From an uncultured Prevotellaceae bacterium (GTDB taxonomy: Bacteria; Bacteroidota; Bacteroidia; Bacteroidales; Bacteroidaceae): a DNA stretch of 64,000 nucleotides. The notes under the pieces were generated by a model, which saw only the letters and a program-made list of their open reading frames with translations, did not search any database and had not been told where the DNA came from. The position numbers were made by a program, and so were the translations under genes. This document shows, in pieces, positions 35,292-42,593 of the stretch; the stretch's first letter is position 1, and each line of letters starts with the position of its first letter. The stretch lies in NCBI GenBank assembly GCA_937898415.1, contig CALDLA010000172.1, forward strand, positions 120,438 through 184,437, read 5' to 3'.

Positions 35292-36342
35292 TTTGAATCA
35301 TAAAACCATCCTGGTGACGGGTGCTGCCGGGTTCATCGGCAGTAATCTGGTGAAGCGCCTGTTCAAGGACGTGCAGGGGGCTACCATCGTGGGTATTGAC
35401 AATATGAACGACTACTACGATGTGAGTCTGAAGGAATACAGATTACAGGAACTTGATAAAATAGCGAACACGAGTTCGAATCAATGGATATTCGTTCGTG
35501 GTGATATCGCCGACAAATCCGTTATCGATGGGCTCTTTGCCCAATATAGCTTCTCTGTAGTGGTGAACCTCGCTGCTCAGGCAGGCGTTCGCTACTCCAT
35601 CACCAATCCTGATGCCTATATCCAGTCGAACCTCATTGGGTTCTACAATATCTTGGAGGCTTGCCGTCACTATCCAGTTGAACATCTGGTCTACGCCAGT
35701 TCGTCGTCCGTCTACGGCACGAACAAGAAGGTGCCGTACTCTACGGACGACAAGGTGGACAACCCCGTGTCGCTGTATGCTGCCACGAAGAAGTCGAACG
35801 AGCTGATGGCCCACGCCTATTCCAAGCTCTATAACATCCCCTCGACGGGACTCCGTTTCTTTACGGTCTATGGCCCTGCTGGTCGTCCTGACATGGCTTA
35901 CTTCGGCTTTACCAATAAACTGCGTCGTGGCGATACCATCCAGATCTTTAACTTCGGCAACTGTATGCGTGACTTCACCTATGTGGACGACATCGTCGAG
36001 GGAGTGGTGCGCATCATGCAGGGAGCACCCGAAAAGCGCGTAGGGGAGGATGGACTGCCTTTGCCGCCCTACGCCGTCTATAATATAGGTAATAACCAGC
36101 CTGAGAATCTGCTGACTTTTGTCGACATCCTGCAGCAGGAACTCATTAGGGCCAAGGTGCTGCCCGAGGACTACGACTTCGAGGCCCACAAACAGCTGGT
36201 GCCGATGCAGCCGGGCGACGTCCCCATCACTTATGCCGACACCAGTGCCTTGGAGCGTGACTTCGGCTTCAAGCCTTCCACCTCGCTCCGCGACGGCTTG
36301 AGAGCCTTTGCCGAGTGGTATGCCGATTTCTATAAGGATTAG
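35278..36342 (+). CDS. UDP-glucuronate 4-epimerase-like SDR
   Basis: 354 aa extended SDR. The NAD motif TILVTGAAGFIGSNLVKRL is at residues 9-27; IDNMNDYYDVSLKEYRL is typical of UDP-glucuronate 4-epimerases (CapI/GAE group). The catalytic Ser/Tyr/Lys set is visible in YASSSSVYG and SLYAATKKSNE. The AGRPDMAYFGFT and CMRDFTYVDDIV segments are also conserved. It interconverts UDP-GlcA and UDP-GalA. It overlaps the nucleotidyltransferase gene by 14 bases, forming an activation module for uronic acids. It is the last gene before the promoter of the long PGT. Confidence 0.92.
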   Translation: MEKIDLNHKTILVTGAAGFIGSNLVKRLFKDVQGATIVGIDNMNDYYDVSLKEYRLQELDKIANTSSNQWIFVRGDIADKSVIDGLFAQYSFSVVVNLAAQAGVRYSITNPDAYIQSNLIGFYNILEACRHYPVEHLVYASSSSVYGTNKKVPYSTDDKVDNPVSLYAATKKSNELMAHAYSKLYNIPSTGLRFFTVYGPAGRPDMAYFGFTNKLRRGDTIQIFNFGNCMRDFTYVDDIVEGVVRIMQGAPEKRVGEDGLPLPPYAVYNIGNNQPENLLTFVDILQQELIRAKVLPEDYDFEAHKQLVPMQPGDVPITYADTSALERDFGFKPSTSLRDGLRAFAEWYADFYKD

Positions 36343-36384
36343 TTCCTGATTTTTGGCATTTGTGCAATTAATATGCAAGAATAT

Positions 36385-36415
36385 TTTGTTAATATAAAAT
36401 AAAGTAGTATCTTTG
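36385..36415 (+). promoter_or_regulatory. Promoter immediately upstream of long PGT
   Basis: TTTG at 36385-36388, a 19-bp spacer and TATCTTTG at 36408-36415. The ATG of the next gene is at 36423, only 7 bases after the -7 element, so the transcript would have almost no leader. Confidence 0.75.
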
Positions 36416-36422
36416 CAACGGA

Positions 36423-37817
36423 ATGGGAAACAATAACCGCACTAATAACCTGATCAAGTGGGTAGTCGTTTTGTTCGACTTTGTTCTGCTGAATGTTATT
36501 ATAGCTCTGTTTGTCGCATACAGTCCTATAATGGCCTCTTGGCGATTAGACCGGATTGAGGTGTTCTGGCTGGTGTGTAACTTGGCTATGGTAGCCAGTG
36601 AATGGCGGTATACGACGGTCATTCACCTGCGAAAGGTGTCGGCAGCCGATGTGCTGCGCCGCATCACTGAAATGACTATCATGCAGACGGTGCTGTCCTA
36701 TCTGCTGCTGAAGGTCGTTGACCTCCGACTGCCGGTAGGCAAGTCGTTGTTGGGCATCGGCACAACGTTGTTTGTGCTGCTGGTCATCGCGAGACTGCTG
36801 GAGCGCATGATAGTAAAGCGTAACCGCATGAAGGGACGCAATACCCGTGTGGTGACCTTCGTCGGCGACGACCCCGAACTGCTGGCCATCTACGAACGGC
36901 TCATCAACAATCCCACGTTGGGCTATCGGCTGGGCGGTTACTATGGTGACAACAAGGATTGGAAGTTCAACAGGCTCGGCTCGATTGACTACTTCATCGA
37001 GAACCTGCAGCATCCTGAGAACCTGACGTTTGGCGACGAGATTTATGTCTGTCTTTCCCGCAGGGATGCTGACAAAGTGAGTCTCATTTCTAACTATTGC
37101 GACCGTCACCTCGTCAAGTTCTACTACGTCCCCATGTCGGTCGAGAACTTTGGCATCAGATTGAGACGCGAGCTGATTGACGATGTTGAGGTGTTCACCA
37201 CCTACGGCAGCCCCTTGTCCAGTAAGGGCAATCAGTTCGTCAAGCGCGTGTTCGACATCGTCCTCGGCTCTGTGTTCCTGCTGCTCACCCTGCCTTTACT
37301 GCCCATTGTCGCTATTATCATCAAGATACAGAGTCCTGGCCCCATCTTCTTCAGACAGTTGCGTACGGGCCTTAACGGTAAGTATTTTGAGATGATTAAG
37401 TTCCGCTCCATGCATCCGAACGACGATGCCGACCGGGTGCAGGCCACCAAGGATGATCCCCGCAAGTTCCCCTTCGGCAATTTTATGCGGAAGTCGAACA
37501 TTGACGAACTGCCGCAGTTCTGGAATGTGCTGCGTGGAGATATGTCCATCGTCGGACCGCGCCCCCACATGCTGGCCCATACTGAGATGTACTCAAAGAT
37601 GATAGACAAGTTCATGGTTCGCCATTACGTGAAGCCGGGTGTTACGGGCTGGGCCCAGGTGACGGGTTTCCGTGGTGAGACCAACGAACTGTGGCAGATG
37701 GAAGGCCGCGTGAAGCAGGACATCTGGTATATCGAGAACTGGAGTATCTGGCTCGACATCCGTATCATCTGGATGACCATCAAGTCGCTCTTTGTCCACG
37801 ATAAGCATGCCTATTAG
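36423..37817 (+). CDS. Long polyprenyl-phosphate phosphoglycosyl transferase (WcaJ-like)
   Basis: 464 aa. Four N-terminal helices (residues about 10-135), a CoA-binding-like Rossmann region (TRVVTFVGDDPELLAIYERL near 140) and the C-terminal bacterial sugar transferase domain. That domain has the re-entrant helix VFDIVLGSVFLLLTLPLLP, GPIFFRQLRTG, KFRSMHPN, the Asp-Glu pair in SNIDELPQFWNV and IVGPRPHM. WcaJ itself adds glucose 1-phosphate to undecaprenyl phosphate; the sugar used here is not known. It probably initiates the polymer exported by the Wzc/Wza set. Its own promoter lies 7 bases upstream of the ATG. No in-frame ATG follows until after the first helix, which supports this start. Confidence 0.92.
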   Translation: MGNNNRTNNLIKWVVVLFDFVLLNVIIALFVAYSPIMASWRLDRIEVFWLVCNLAMVASEWRYTTVIHLRKVSAADVLRRITEMTIMQTVLSYLLLKVVDLRLPVGKSLLGIGTTLFVLLVIARLLERMIVKRNRMKGRNTRVVTFVGDDPELLAIYERLINNPTLGYRLGGYYGDNKDWKFNRLGSIDYFIENLQHPENLTFGDEIYVCLSRRDADKVSLISNYCDRHLVKFYYVPMSVENFGIRLRRELIDDVEVFTTYGSPLSSKGNQFVKRVFDIVLGSVFLLLTLPLLPIVAIIIKIQSPGPIFFRQLRTGLNGKYFEMIKFRSMHPNDDADRVQATKDDPRKFPFGNFMRKSNIDELPQFWNVLRGDMSIVGPRPHMLAHTEMYSKMIDKFMVRHYVKPGVTGWAQVTGFRGETNELWQMEGRVKQDIWYIENWSIWLDIRIIWMTIKSLFVHDKHAY

Positions 37818-37841
37818 TCCAATCTGAAACTGAACGCGCCC

Positions 37842-38318
37842 ATGATGACCATCATCGCTGCCGTCGCCCGCAACCGCGCCATCGGCTACAACAACAAACT
37901 GATTTACTGGTTGCCCAACGACCTGAAGCGTTTCAAGGCGCTGACCACGGGTCACACCATCATTATGGGGCGTAACACCTACCTGTCGCTGCCCAAGGGG
38001 GCACTGCCCAACCGCCGCAATGTTGTGCTGAGCCGTACGCAACGGGACTTCCCCGGCTGCGATACCTACGCATCGCTGAAGGAGGCCCTGGCTCATTGTG
38101 CTCTCGATGAGGATATATATATTATAGGTGGAGCCAGCGTCTATCGTCAGGCATTGCCATTAGCTGACCGCCTGTGTCTGACCGAGGTGGATGATACGCC
38201 AGAACAGGCCGACACGTTTTTTCCTGACTACAGTGAGTGGCATGAGGTCAGCCGTGAAGAACACGATATGGATGATCGTCACGAATTCCGTTATGCTTTC
38301 GTCGATTATCTACGGTAG
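37842..38318 (+). CDS. folA: Dihydrofolate reductase
   Basis: 158 aa, normal length. It reduces dihydrofolate to tetrahydrofolate with NADPH. Visible motifs: IIAAVARNRAIGYNNKLIYW at the start with LPNDLKRFK (the Asp is the catalytic acid), HTIIMGRNTYLSLP for NADPH binding, LPNRRNVVLSR, and IYIIGGASVYRQAL near residue 92. Most family members have Trp-His-Leu-Pro; here it is TyrTrpLeuPro, a minor change. The start is 24 bases downstream of the PGT stop, so it may be co-transcribed with it, although the functions are unrelated. It converges with the ExbD gene on the other strand, the gap being 11 bp. Confidence 0.95.
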   Translation: MMTIIAAVARNRAIGYNNKLIYWLPNDLKRFKALTTGHTIIMGRNTYLSLPKGALPNRRNVVLSRTQRDFPGCDTYASLKEALAHCALDEDIYIIGGASVYRQALPLADRLCLTEVDDTPEQADTFFPDYSEWHEVSREEHDMDDRHEFRYAFVDYLR

Positions 38319-38325
38319 TCTTTCT

Positions 38326-38353
38326 CCCTTCACCTTTCACCCTTCGCCTTTCT
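38326..38353. repeat. Tandem repeat, 7-bp period, at the 3' end of an exbD gene
   Basis: Four adjoining heptamers on the plus strand: CCCTTCA, CCTTTCA, CCCTTCG, CCTTTCT (38326-38353). On the minus strand they read TGAARGG-like units that encode the last residues and the stop of the ExbD protein. Compare the other 7-bp-period arrays at 47594, 50007 and 51463. Confidence 0.75.
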
Positions 38354-38800
38354 TTCCGTTGCCGCATAACTGACGTTGAGGGCATACGACTTACGTAGTG
38401 CCTGTTTCACGTCGTTGATGATGGACATGGGGACATCTCGGTCGGCCTCGATGCTGACGGTCAGGCGCTCCTGGTCTTCCGGTGACATACGGCGTCGCTC
38501 GGTCTCTATGAACCGGGCGATTTCAGTTGTTGTAGCTATCTGGTTGTTCAACTGGATGCAGTAGTCGTCCGTTGAACCGTCGGTAGGCTGGCCTATGTAG
38601 ATGTGAACCACCGACGACTTATGCTGCGCCTTCTCCACCTCAGTACCGGCCGGCACCTGATATTGTACCCGCTTTTCGACATCCCTCATGTGGGTGACAA
38701 TCATAAAGAAGAAGAGTACGGTGAAGATGAGGTCGGGCAGCGACGCCATGTTCAGTTCGGGCACGCTGTGGTCAGGACGATGGAAACGGCGGCGCATCAT
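38330..38800 (-). CDS. ExbD/TolR-family proton-motive-force transducer (second copy)
   Basis: 156 aa. One N-terminal transmembrane helix (SLPDLIFTVLFFFMIVTH) with the conserved membrane Asp in LPDLIF, then a periplasmic domain. Works with the ExbB channel and TonB to energise outer-membrane receptors. Unlike the upstream ExbD copy, the pre-helix segment is VPELNMASLPD. It overlaps the other exbD stop by 4 bases. The last residues (ERKAKGER) are encoded by a 7-bp repeat array. Two different ExbD genes after one ExbB is the usual Bacteroidetes arrangement. Confidence 0.9.
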   Translation of the reverse strand: MMRRRFHRPDHSVPELNMASLPDLIFTVLFFFMIVTHMRDVEKRVQYQVPAGTEVEKAQHKSSVVHIYIGQPTDGSTDDYCIQLNNQIATTTEIARFIETERRRMSPEDQERLTVSIEADRDVPMSIINDVKQALRKSYALNVSYAATERKAKGER

Positions 38801-39240
38801 GGTTCACCTCCTTCCTCTTCAATCACCTCACTGATGCGGGGTGGGCACTTCAGCGGACGGTAGGCCGCCACCAGTGCGTTCTGCAACAGGAAGTAATCGT
38901 TGTATTTCGTTCGGGGACTGGCCTTGACAGCTACCACGCGATGTTTGGGATTGACGGCCGCAAACTGTCTGACCTCCTGCTGAAGTTCCTGTAGCGTGAT
39001 GGTCTTGCCGTCGAGCGTCAGTTCACCGTCAGCACTCAGACTGACGGTCATGATGTCACTGTCTAGAATGTCGGCCACCTGCTCCTGGTCCTGCGGTGGT
39101 GGCGGCAACTGCCGTTTCAGTCCCTTTCCGGCGTCCATCGACGAGGTCACCAGAAAGAAGATCAACAGCATGAACGAGATGTCGGCTGTTGATGAGGTGT
39201 TCAGCGACGGAACTTCGCCGCGACGACGATGGCGGAACAT
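38797..39240 (-). CDS. ExbD/TolR-family proton-motive-force transducer (first copy)
   Basis: 147 aa. N-terminus VPSLNTSSTADISFMLLIFF has the membrane Asp in TADISF that carries protons in ExbD/TolR proteins, followed by a periplasmic domain. It acts in the inner-membrane complex that powers TonB-dependent uptake, for which a receptor is encoded at 42559. The start overlaps the preceding membrane-protein gene by 40 bases, a long overlap, but the sequence at the N-terminus is the canonical one. The 3' end overlaps the next exbD by 4 bases. Confidence 0.9.
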   Translation of the reverse strand: MFRHRRRGEVPSLNTSSTADISFMLLIFFLVTSSMDAGKGLKRQLPPPPQDQEQVADILDSDIMTVSLSADGELTLDGKTITLQELQQEVRQFAAVNPKHRVVAVKASPRTKYNDYFLLQNALVAAYRPLKCPPRISEVIEEEGGEP

Positions 39241-39554
39241 ATACAGATGAGCAGAATGGAACTAAAGATAAACATATCAGTTAGTCGCAGCCACAGGTGG
39301 TCCGTGAAGGGTTTGCCGTTGCTGAGTACTGGCTGGGTCGAGGCAAGGAGATAAGTGAGCAGCAGCACAACGGTCACCAGTCCGAGCGTGGCGTAACCTA
39401 GGACGGATGTATGGCGCGAGGCCAACTGGTTGTTCTCCTTCTCATGGGTCTTTACACCATGGATGGCAGACCAGACGGCAAAGCCCACGGCAGCTGCTAA
39501 CAGCAGGTAGACCGCCCACAACAATAGGTCGATAAGAAGCGTAGTATCAGCCAT
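39201..39554 (-). CDS. Small three-helix membrane protein in the ExbB/ExbD operon
   Basis: 117 aa, family not named. Three predicted transmembrane helices: LLIDLLLWAVYLLLAAAVGF (6-25), YATLGLVTVVLLLTYLLA (54-71) and FIFSSILLICICSAIVVAA (95-113). It is encoded between exbB and exbD, with 13 bases to exbB and a 40-base overlap with exbD, so it is probably co-translated. Similar small proteins seem to occur in this position in Bacteroidales, which suggests an extra subunit of the energy-transducing complex. That is inference from gene order. Confidence 0.75.
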   Translation of the reverse strand: MADTTLLIDLLLWAVYLLLAAAVGFAVWSAIHGVKTHEKENNQLASRHTSVLGYATLGLVTVVLLLTYLLASTQPVLSNGKPFTDHLWLRLTDMFIFSSILLICICSAIVVAAKFRR

Positions 39555-39567
39555 CGTCGTACCGTGT

Positions 39568-40416
39568 TCAGTGTTCGTTGTGCTTGTATTTCATGATGAT
39601 GTCGAGCAGGGTCACCACCGACTCCTCCATCTGCGACGTCAAATGCTCAATCTTGGAGGTGATGTAGCTGTAGAACAGCTGCAGGATGAGGGCCACGACG
39701 ATACCGAAGATGGTGGTGATCAGTGCCACCTTCATGCCTCGGGCTACGATGGTGGGACCGATGTCGCCGGCTATCTGTATCTGTTCGAAGGCCATGACCA
39801 TGCCGATGACCGTGCCCAGGAATCCCAGGGAGGGGGCCATGGCGATGAACAGTTTAATCCACGACGTGCCCTTCTCTAATTTGGCCGTCTGCACAGAGCC
39901 GTAGCTGTAGATGCTGCGCTCGATGTCGTCCATTTTCTCGTTGATGTGCATCAGCCCCTGATAGCATACCGAGGCCACAGGGCCACGGGTGTCACGGCAC
40001 AGTTGCTTGGCTCCCTCAATGTCGTTCTCGGCCACCTTGGCGTCAATGTCCTTCATCAGTTTCTTTGCATTGATTTCCGACAGGGTCAGATACATGATGC
40101 GCTCAATACAGAAAGCTAAGCCCAACACCAGGGCCAGGGCGACCAACGACATGAATAGCGGCGAACCGTCGATGAATTTCTGCTTCAGCTGGTGGTGCAG
40201 GCCGCCGGCATCAGCATCCAGGTCTTCGCTGAGTGTCATGTCGTCCATGGCTACTGTCGCCGAGTCGATGGCTATGCTGTCGGTAACCGTGCTGTCGATG
40301 GCCACCGTCTCTATAGAGTCCGTCTGGGGGGTAGTCTGAGCCTGAACGGTCTCGACCGACGTCGTCAGGCCTGCCACGGCTATCAGCGCAATGATAATCT
40401 TTTTTGTTATGCTCAT
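39568..40416 (-). CDS. ExbB/TolQ-family proton channel subunit
   Basis: 282 aa. An N-terminal hydrophobic segment or signal-like helix, a Ser/Thr/Asp-rich periplasmic linker (residues about 27-75), then the MotA/TolQ/ExbB domain with three helices: SLVALALVLGLAFCIE, the pair LFIAMAPSLGFLGTVIGMV, and ALITTIFGIVVALILQLFY. The Pro-Gly-Thr segment in APSLGFLGTVIG is a family hallmark. It forms the stator channel with ExbD. The extended acidic N-terminal region is typical of Bacteroidetes ExbB proteins. It is the first gene of a four-gene minus-strand operon. Confidence 0.92.
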   Translation of the reverse strand: MSITKKIIIALIAVAGLTTSVETVQAQTTPQTDSIETVAIDSTVTDSIAIDSATVAMDDMTLSEDLDADAGGLHHQLKQKFIDGSPLFMSLVALALVLGLAFCIERIMYLTLSEINAKKLMKDIDAKVAENDIEGAKQLCRDTRGPVASVCYQGLMHINEKMDDIERSIYSYGSVQTAKLEKGTSWIKLFIAMAPSLGFLGTVIGMVMAFEQIQIAGDIGPTIVARGMKVALITTIFGIVVALILQLFYSYITSKIEHLTSQMEESVVTLLDIIMKYKHNEH

Positions 40417-40450
40417 AACATGAAATTAATACTCTACTGAAAAAACGCTG

Positions 40451-40458
40451 CAAAGGTA
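40451..40458 (-). promoter_or_regulatory. -7 element for the exbB operon
   Basis: Minus strand TACCTTTG (plus strand CAAAGGTA) about 35 bases before the exbB start. No good TTTG -33 element was found at the usual distance, so the promoter is inferred from the -7 match and position alone. Confidence 0.5.
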
Positions 40459-40527
40459 AGCAAAAAAAAGCAGATAAAGAAGAGAATCTGAAAAATCTTC
40501 CCTTCGCGCGCCTGTTCTTAATATCTT

Positions 40528-40992
40528 TTATAGCTGTATGCTCTCAATACGAAGTTTTAAGGAGCCGGCCGGCACCTGGACTTCCACCGTGTCGCCGGCC
40601 TTTTTGTTCAGCAGGGCCTGGGCTATCGGCGACTTGATGGAAATCTTGCCTTCGCGCAGGTTGGCTTCGTGAGGACTGACGATGGTGTAGGTCATACGGG
40701 CATTGTTCTTCAGGTTTGTCATCTCAACCTTGTTGAGCAGTCCGACGGTTTCAGCACCGAGTCTCGACGTGTCGATGACCCGGGCAAACTCCAGTACCCG
40801 CTGCTTGAAGCGTATCCGGCCCAGCAGTCGCGACTGTTCACGCTTGGCGGCATGATACTCAAAGTTCTCACTGAGGTCACCCTTGTCGCGGGCCTCGGCT
40901 ATGGCCTCCCTCACTTGGGGAAGCTCCACGTTCTCTAACTGACGGAGTTCAGCAACGAGCTTGTCGTAGCCCTCCTGTGACATATATTCCAT
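40528..40992 (-). CDS. greA: Transcription elongation factor GreA
   Basis: 154 aa, standard size. N-terminal coiled coil with the acidic tip residues in ARDKGDLSENFEYHAAKREQ (near 43-62), which reach the RNA polymerase active site to trigger transcript cleavage. The C-terminal FKBP-like domain includes ISIKSPIAQALLNKKAGDTV. Start ATG at 40992 (MEYMSQEGY); MSQEGY at 40983 would also work. It is divergent from the GH30 gene, with the two -7 elements 21 bp apart. A single-gene unit. Confidence 0.96.
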   Translation of the reverse strand: MEYMSQEGYDKLVAELRQLENVELPQVREAIAEARDKGDLSENFEYHAAKREQSRLLGRIRFKQRVLEFARVIDTSRLGAETVGLLNKVEMTNLKNNARMTYTIVSPHEANLREGKISIKSPIAQALLNKKAGDTVEVQVPAGSLKLRIESIQL

Positions 40993-41014
40993 TGCAAATG
41001 ACAATTTTTGGGTG

Positions 41015-41022
41015 CAAAGGTA
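41015..41022 (-). promoter_or_regulatory. -7 element for greA
   Basis: Minus strand TACCTTTG (plus strand CAAAGGTA) 22 bases before the greA start codon. Its -33 region would fall on the -7 element of the divergent GH30 promoter. No consensus TTTG is seen there. Confidence 0.6.
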
Positions 41023-41043
41023 CACAATTTCAATCTTTTTTCG

Positions 41044-41051
41044 TACCTTTG
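41044..41051 (+). promoter_or_regulatory. -7 element for the GH30 operon
   Basis: TACCTTTG followed by CA, 24 bases before ATG 41076. The expected -33 region overlaps the divergent greA -7 element and only a TTTC at 41018-41021 resembles the consensus, so activation by a regulator is possible. Confidence 0.6.
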
Positions 41052-41075
41052 CAGCGGATTTTATTTTGTAGATCA

Positions 41076-42593
41076 ATGAAGAAGACCATTATTTCCCTTT
41101 TCGTGTTAGCATTTGCAACAATTGCAGATGCTGCACCCATTACTTTGACGGTGCATAATACCCGTAAACAGACTATCACCGGCTTCGGAGCTGCCTGCTG
41201 CGACGGTGCCATGAAACCCTATGGTACTGACACACAGCCCGTGAAATTGCTCTATGACCCTCAGTACAAAATCTGTCTGAACATCATGCGAGCTGAGATC
41301 TCACCCAGCCACAATGGCGACGACGGTGCAAGTTGGGGAAATACCTACAACTGGCAGGGCGGTGTACCCTCAGCTAAGATTGTCAAGAAGTTTGGCGGCA
41401 TCGTCTTCGCTACCCCCTGGTCGCCCCCAGGTGATTTTAAAACCAACGGTACCGCCCAGGGTGGAAATTCTGATGATCAAGGTAATCAGCGTGGCAAGCT
41501 GCGCACTGACTGCTATTCCAAGTTCTTCCCCTGGCTCAACTCCTACCTAAAGTATATGAAGTCAAAGGGCGTTCAAGTCGATGCGGTGTCCATTCAGAAT
41601 GAGCCCGACTGGTGGGTCAGCTACTCAGGTTGTCTCTATGACCCGCAGGATCTGGTCAAACTGGTCAAGGAGAATGCCCACATGCTCGACCGCGAGACCT
41701 ATCCAGGTGTGAAACTGATCAGTGGCGAGAGCTTAGGCTTTACCCAGAATTATACCGACCCGCTGATGAAGGACACGACGTGCCGCAAGCATATCGACAT
41801 CGTGGCAGGCCACCTCTACGGTCATGCGCCCCTCACTTACATGAAGCAGTCGGCCATTCTTGCCGCCAAGTACGGTAAGGAGGTGTGGATGACGGAGCAC
41901 TCCGTGACAGATAACATCGACCATCTGCCCAACTGGCATGAGAACCTGATCTTCGCCGAGGAATTGAATGAGTGTATGCTGGCTGGCTGCACCGGCTATA
42001 TCTATTGGTATATGCGAGCCCACTGGGGCTTTGTCGGCACTGGCGAGACGAAGTATAATGTCGGTACGATGAAGAATACAAAGAACAAGCTGTTGCCTCG
42101 CGCCTATGTCTTGTCCCACTTCTCCAGACACGTCACCGGCTCTACCCGCTTGACGACCTCGCGTGACAAGACCTCAGGTGAGGGCGCTGCAATGGAGTAT
42201 TCGGCATATATCAAGGGTGACTCGCTCATCGTCATGGCCATTGATACCTCGAAGACCGCTCGCGAACTGCAGATTACGCTGCCCGTCAACGTCAAGAGCG
42301 GCACCCATTTGAAATCGACCGGCAATGAGACGGACAGTCTCTGTCAGGAGATGCCCATCATCCTTGACGAACCCACCAATGTGGTGACGGTTGAGATGCC
42401 TGCCCGCAGCCTGAACACCTATATCTTTATGATAGATGGAGGCTCGACAGCCATCAGGGAACAGAATCTGAGGGAAGAGGACGGTCCCGTCGTCTATTAT
42501 GACCTGTATGGACGTCGCCAGGACAATCCCAAGGGACTTTGTATAGAGAAACGTGCAGATGGCTCTTCCAGAAAAGTATACATTCACCGTTAA
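41076..42593 (+). CDS. Secreted GH30 glycoside hydrolase (xylanase-like)
   Basis: 505 aa. Signal peptide to about residue 19 (FVLAFATIADA), TIM barrel with GFGAACCDGAM near 36, acid/base Glu176 in SIQNEPDWW and nucleophile Glu274 in VWMTEHSV, then the beta-side domain. The layout is like the subfamily 8 glucuronoxylanases; an Arg in YWYMRAHWG sits where those bind glucuronate, but the subfamily call is tentative. The end has VVYYDLYGRRQ with a short beta tail, seen also in the M6 protease and common on exported Prevotella proteins. The TonB receptor start lies within its 3' end (35-base overlap). The start ATG 41076 fits the promoter and the signal peptide. Confidence 0.85.
   Translation: MKKTIISLFVLAFATIADAAPITLTVHNTRKQTITGFGAACCDGAMKPYGTDTQPVKLLYDPQYKICLNIMRAEISPSHNGDDGASWGNTYNWQGGVPSAKIVKKFGGIVFATPWSPPGDFKTNGTAQGGNSDDQGNQRGKLRTDCYSKFFPWLNSYLKYMKSKGVQVDAVSIQNEPDWWVSYSGCLYDPQDLVKLVKENAHMLDRETYPGVKLISGESLGFTQNYTDPLMKDTTCRKHIDIVAGHLYGHAPLTYMKQSAILAAKYGKEVWMTEHSVTDNIDHLPNWHENLIFAEELNECMLAGCTGYIYWYMRAHWGFVGTGETKYNVGTMKNTKNKLLPRAYVLSHFSRHVTGSTRLTTSRDKTSGEGAAMEYSAYIKGDSLIVMAIDTSKTARELQITLPVNVKSGTHLKSTGNETDSLCQEMPIILDEPTNVVTVEMPARSLNTYIFMIDGGSTAIREQNLREEDGPVVYYDLYGRRQDNPKGLCIEKRADGSSRKVYIHR

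Noticed and set aside
35443..36378. Open frame of about 311 codons on the minus strand opposite the epimerase gene
   Set aside because: Shadow frame of a well-supported SDR gene.
39201..39240. Frameshift between the small membrane protein and exbD
   Set aside because: The 40-base overlap is long, but both proteins have natural ends and the exbD N-terminus is canonical.
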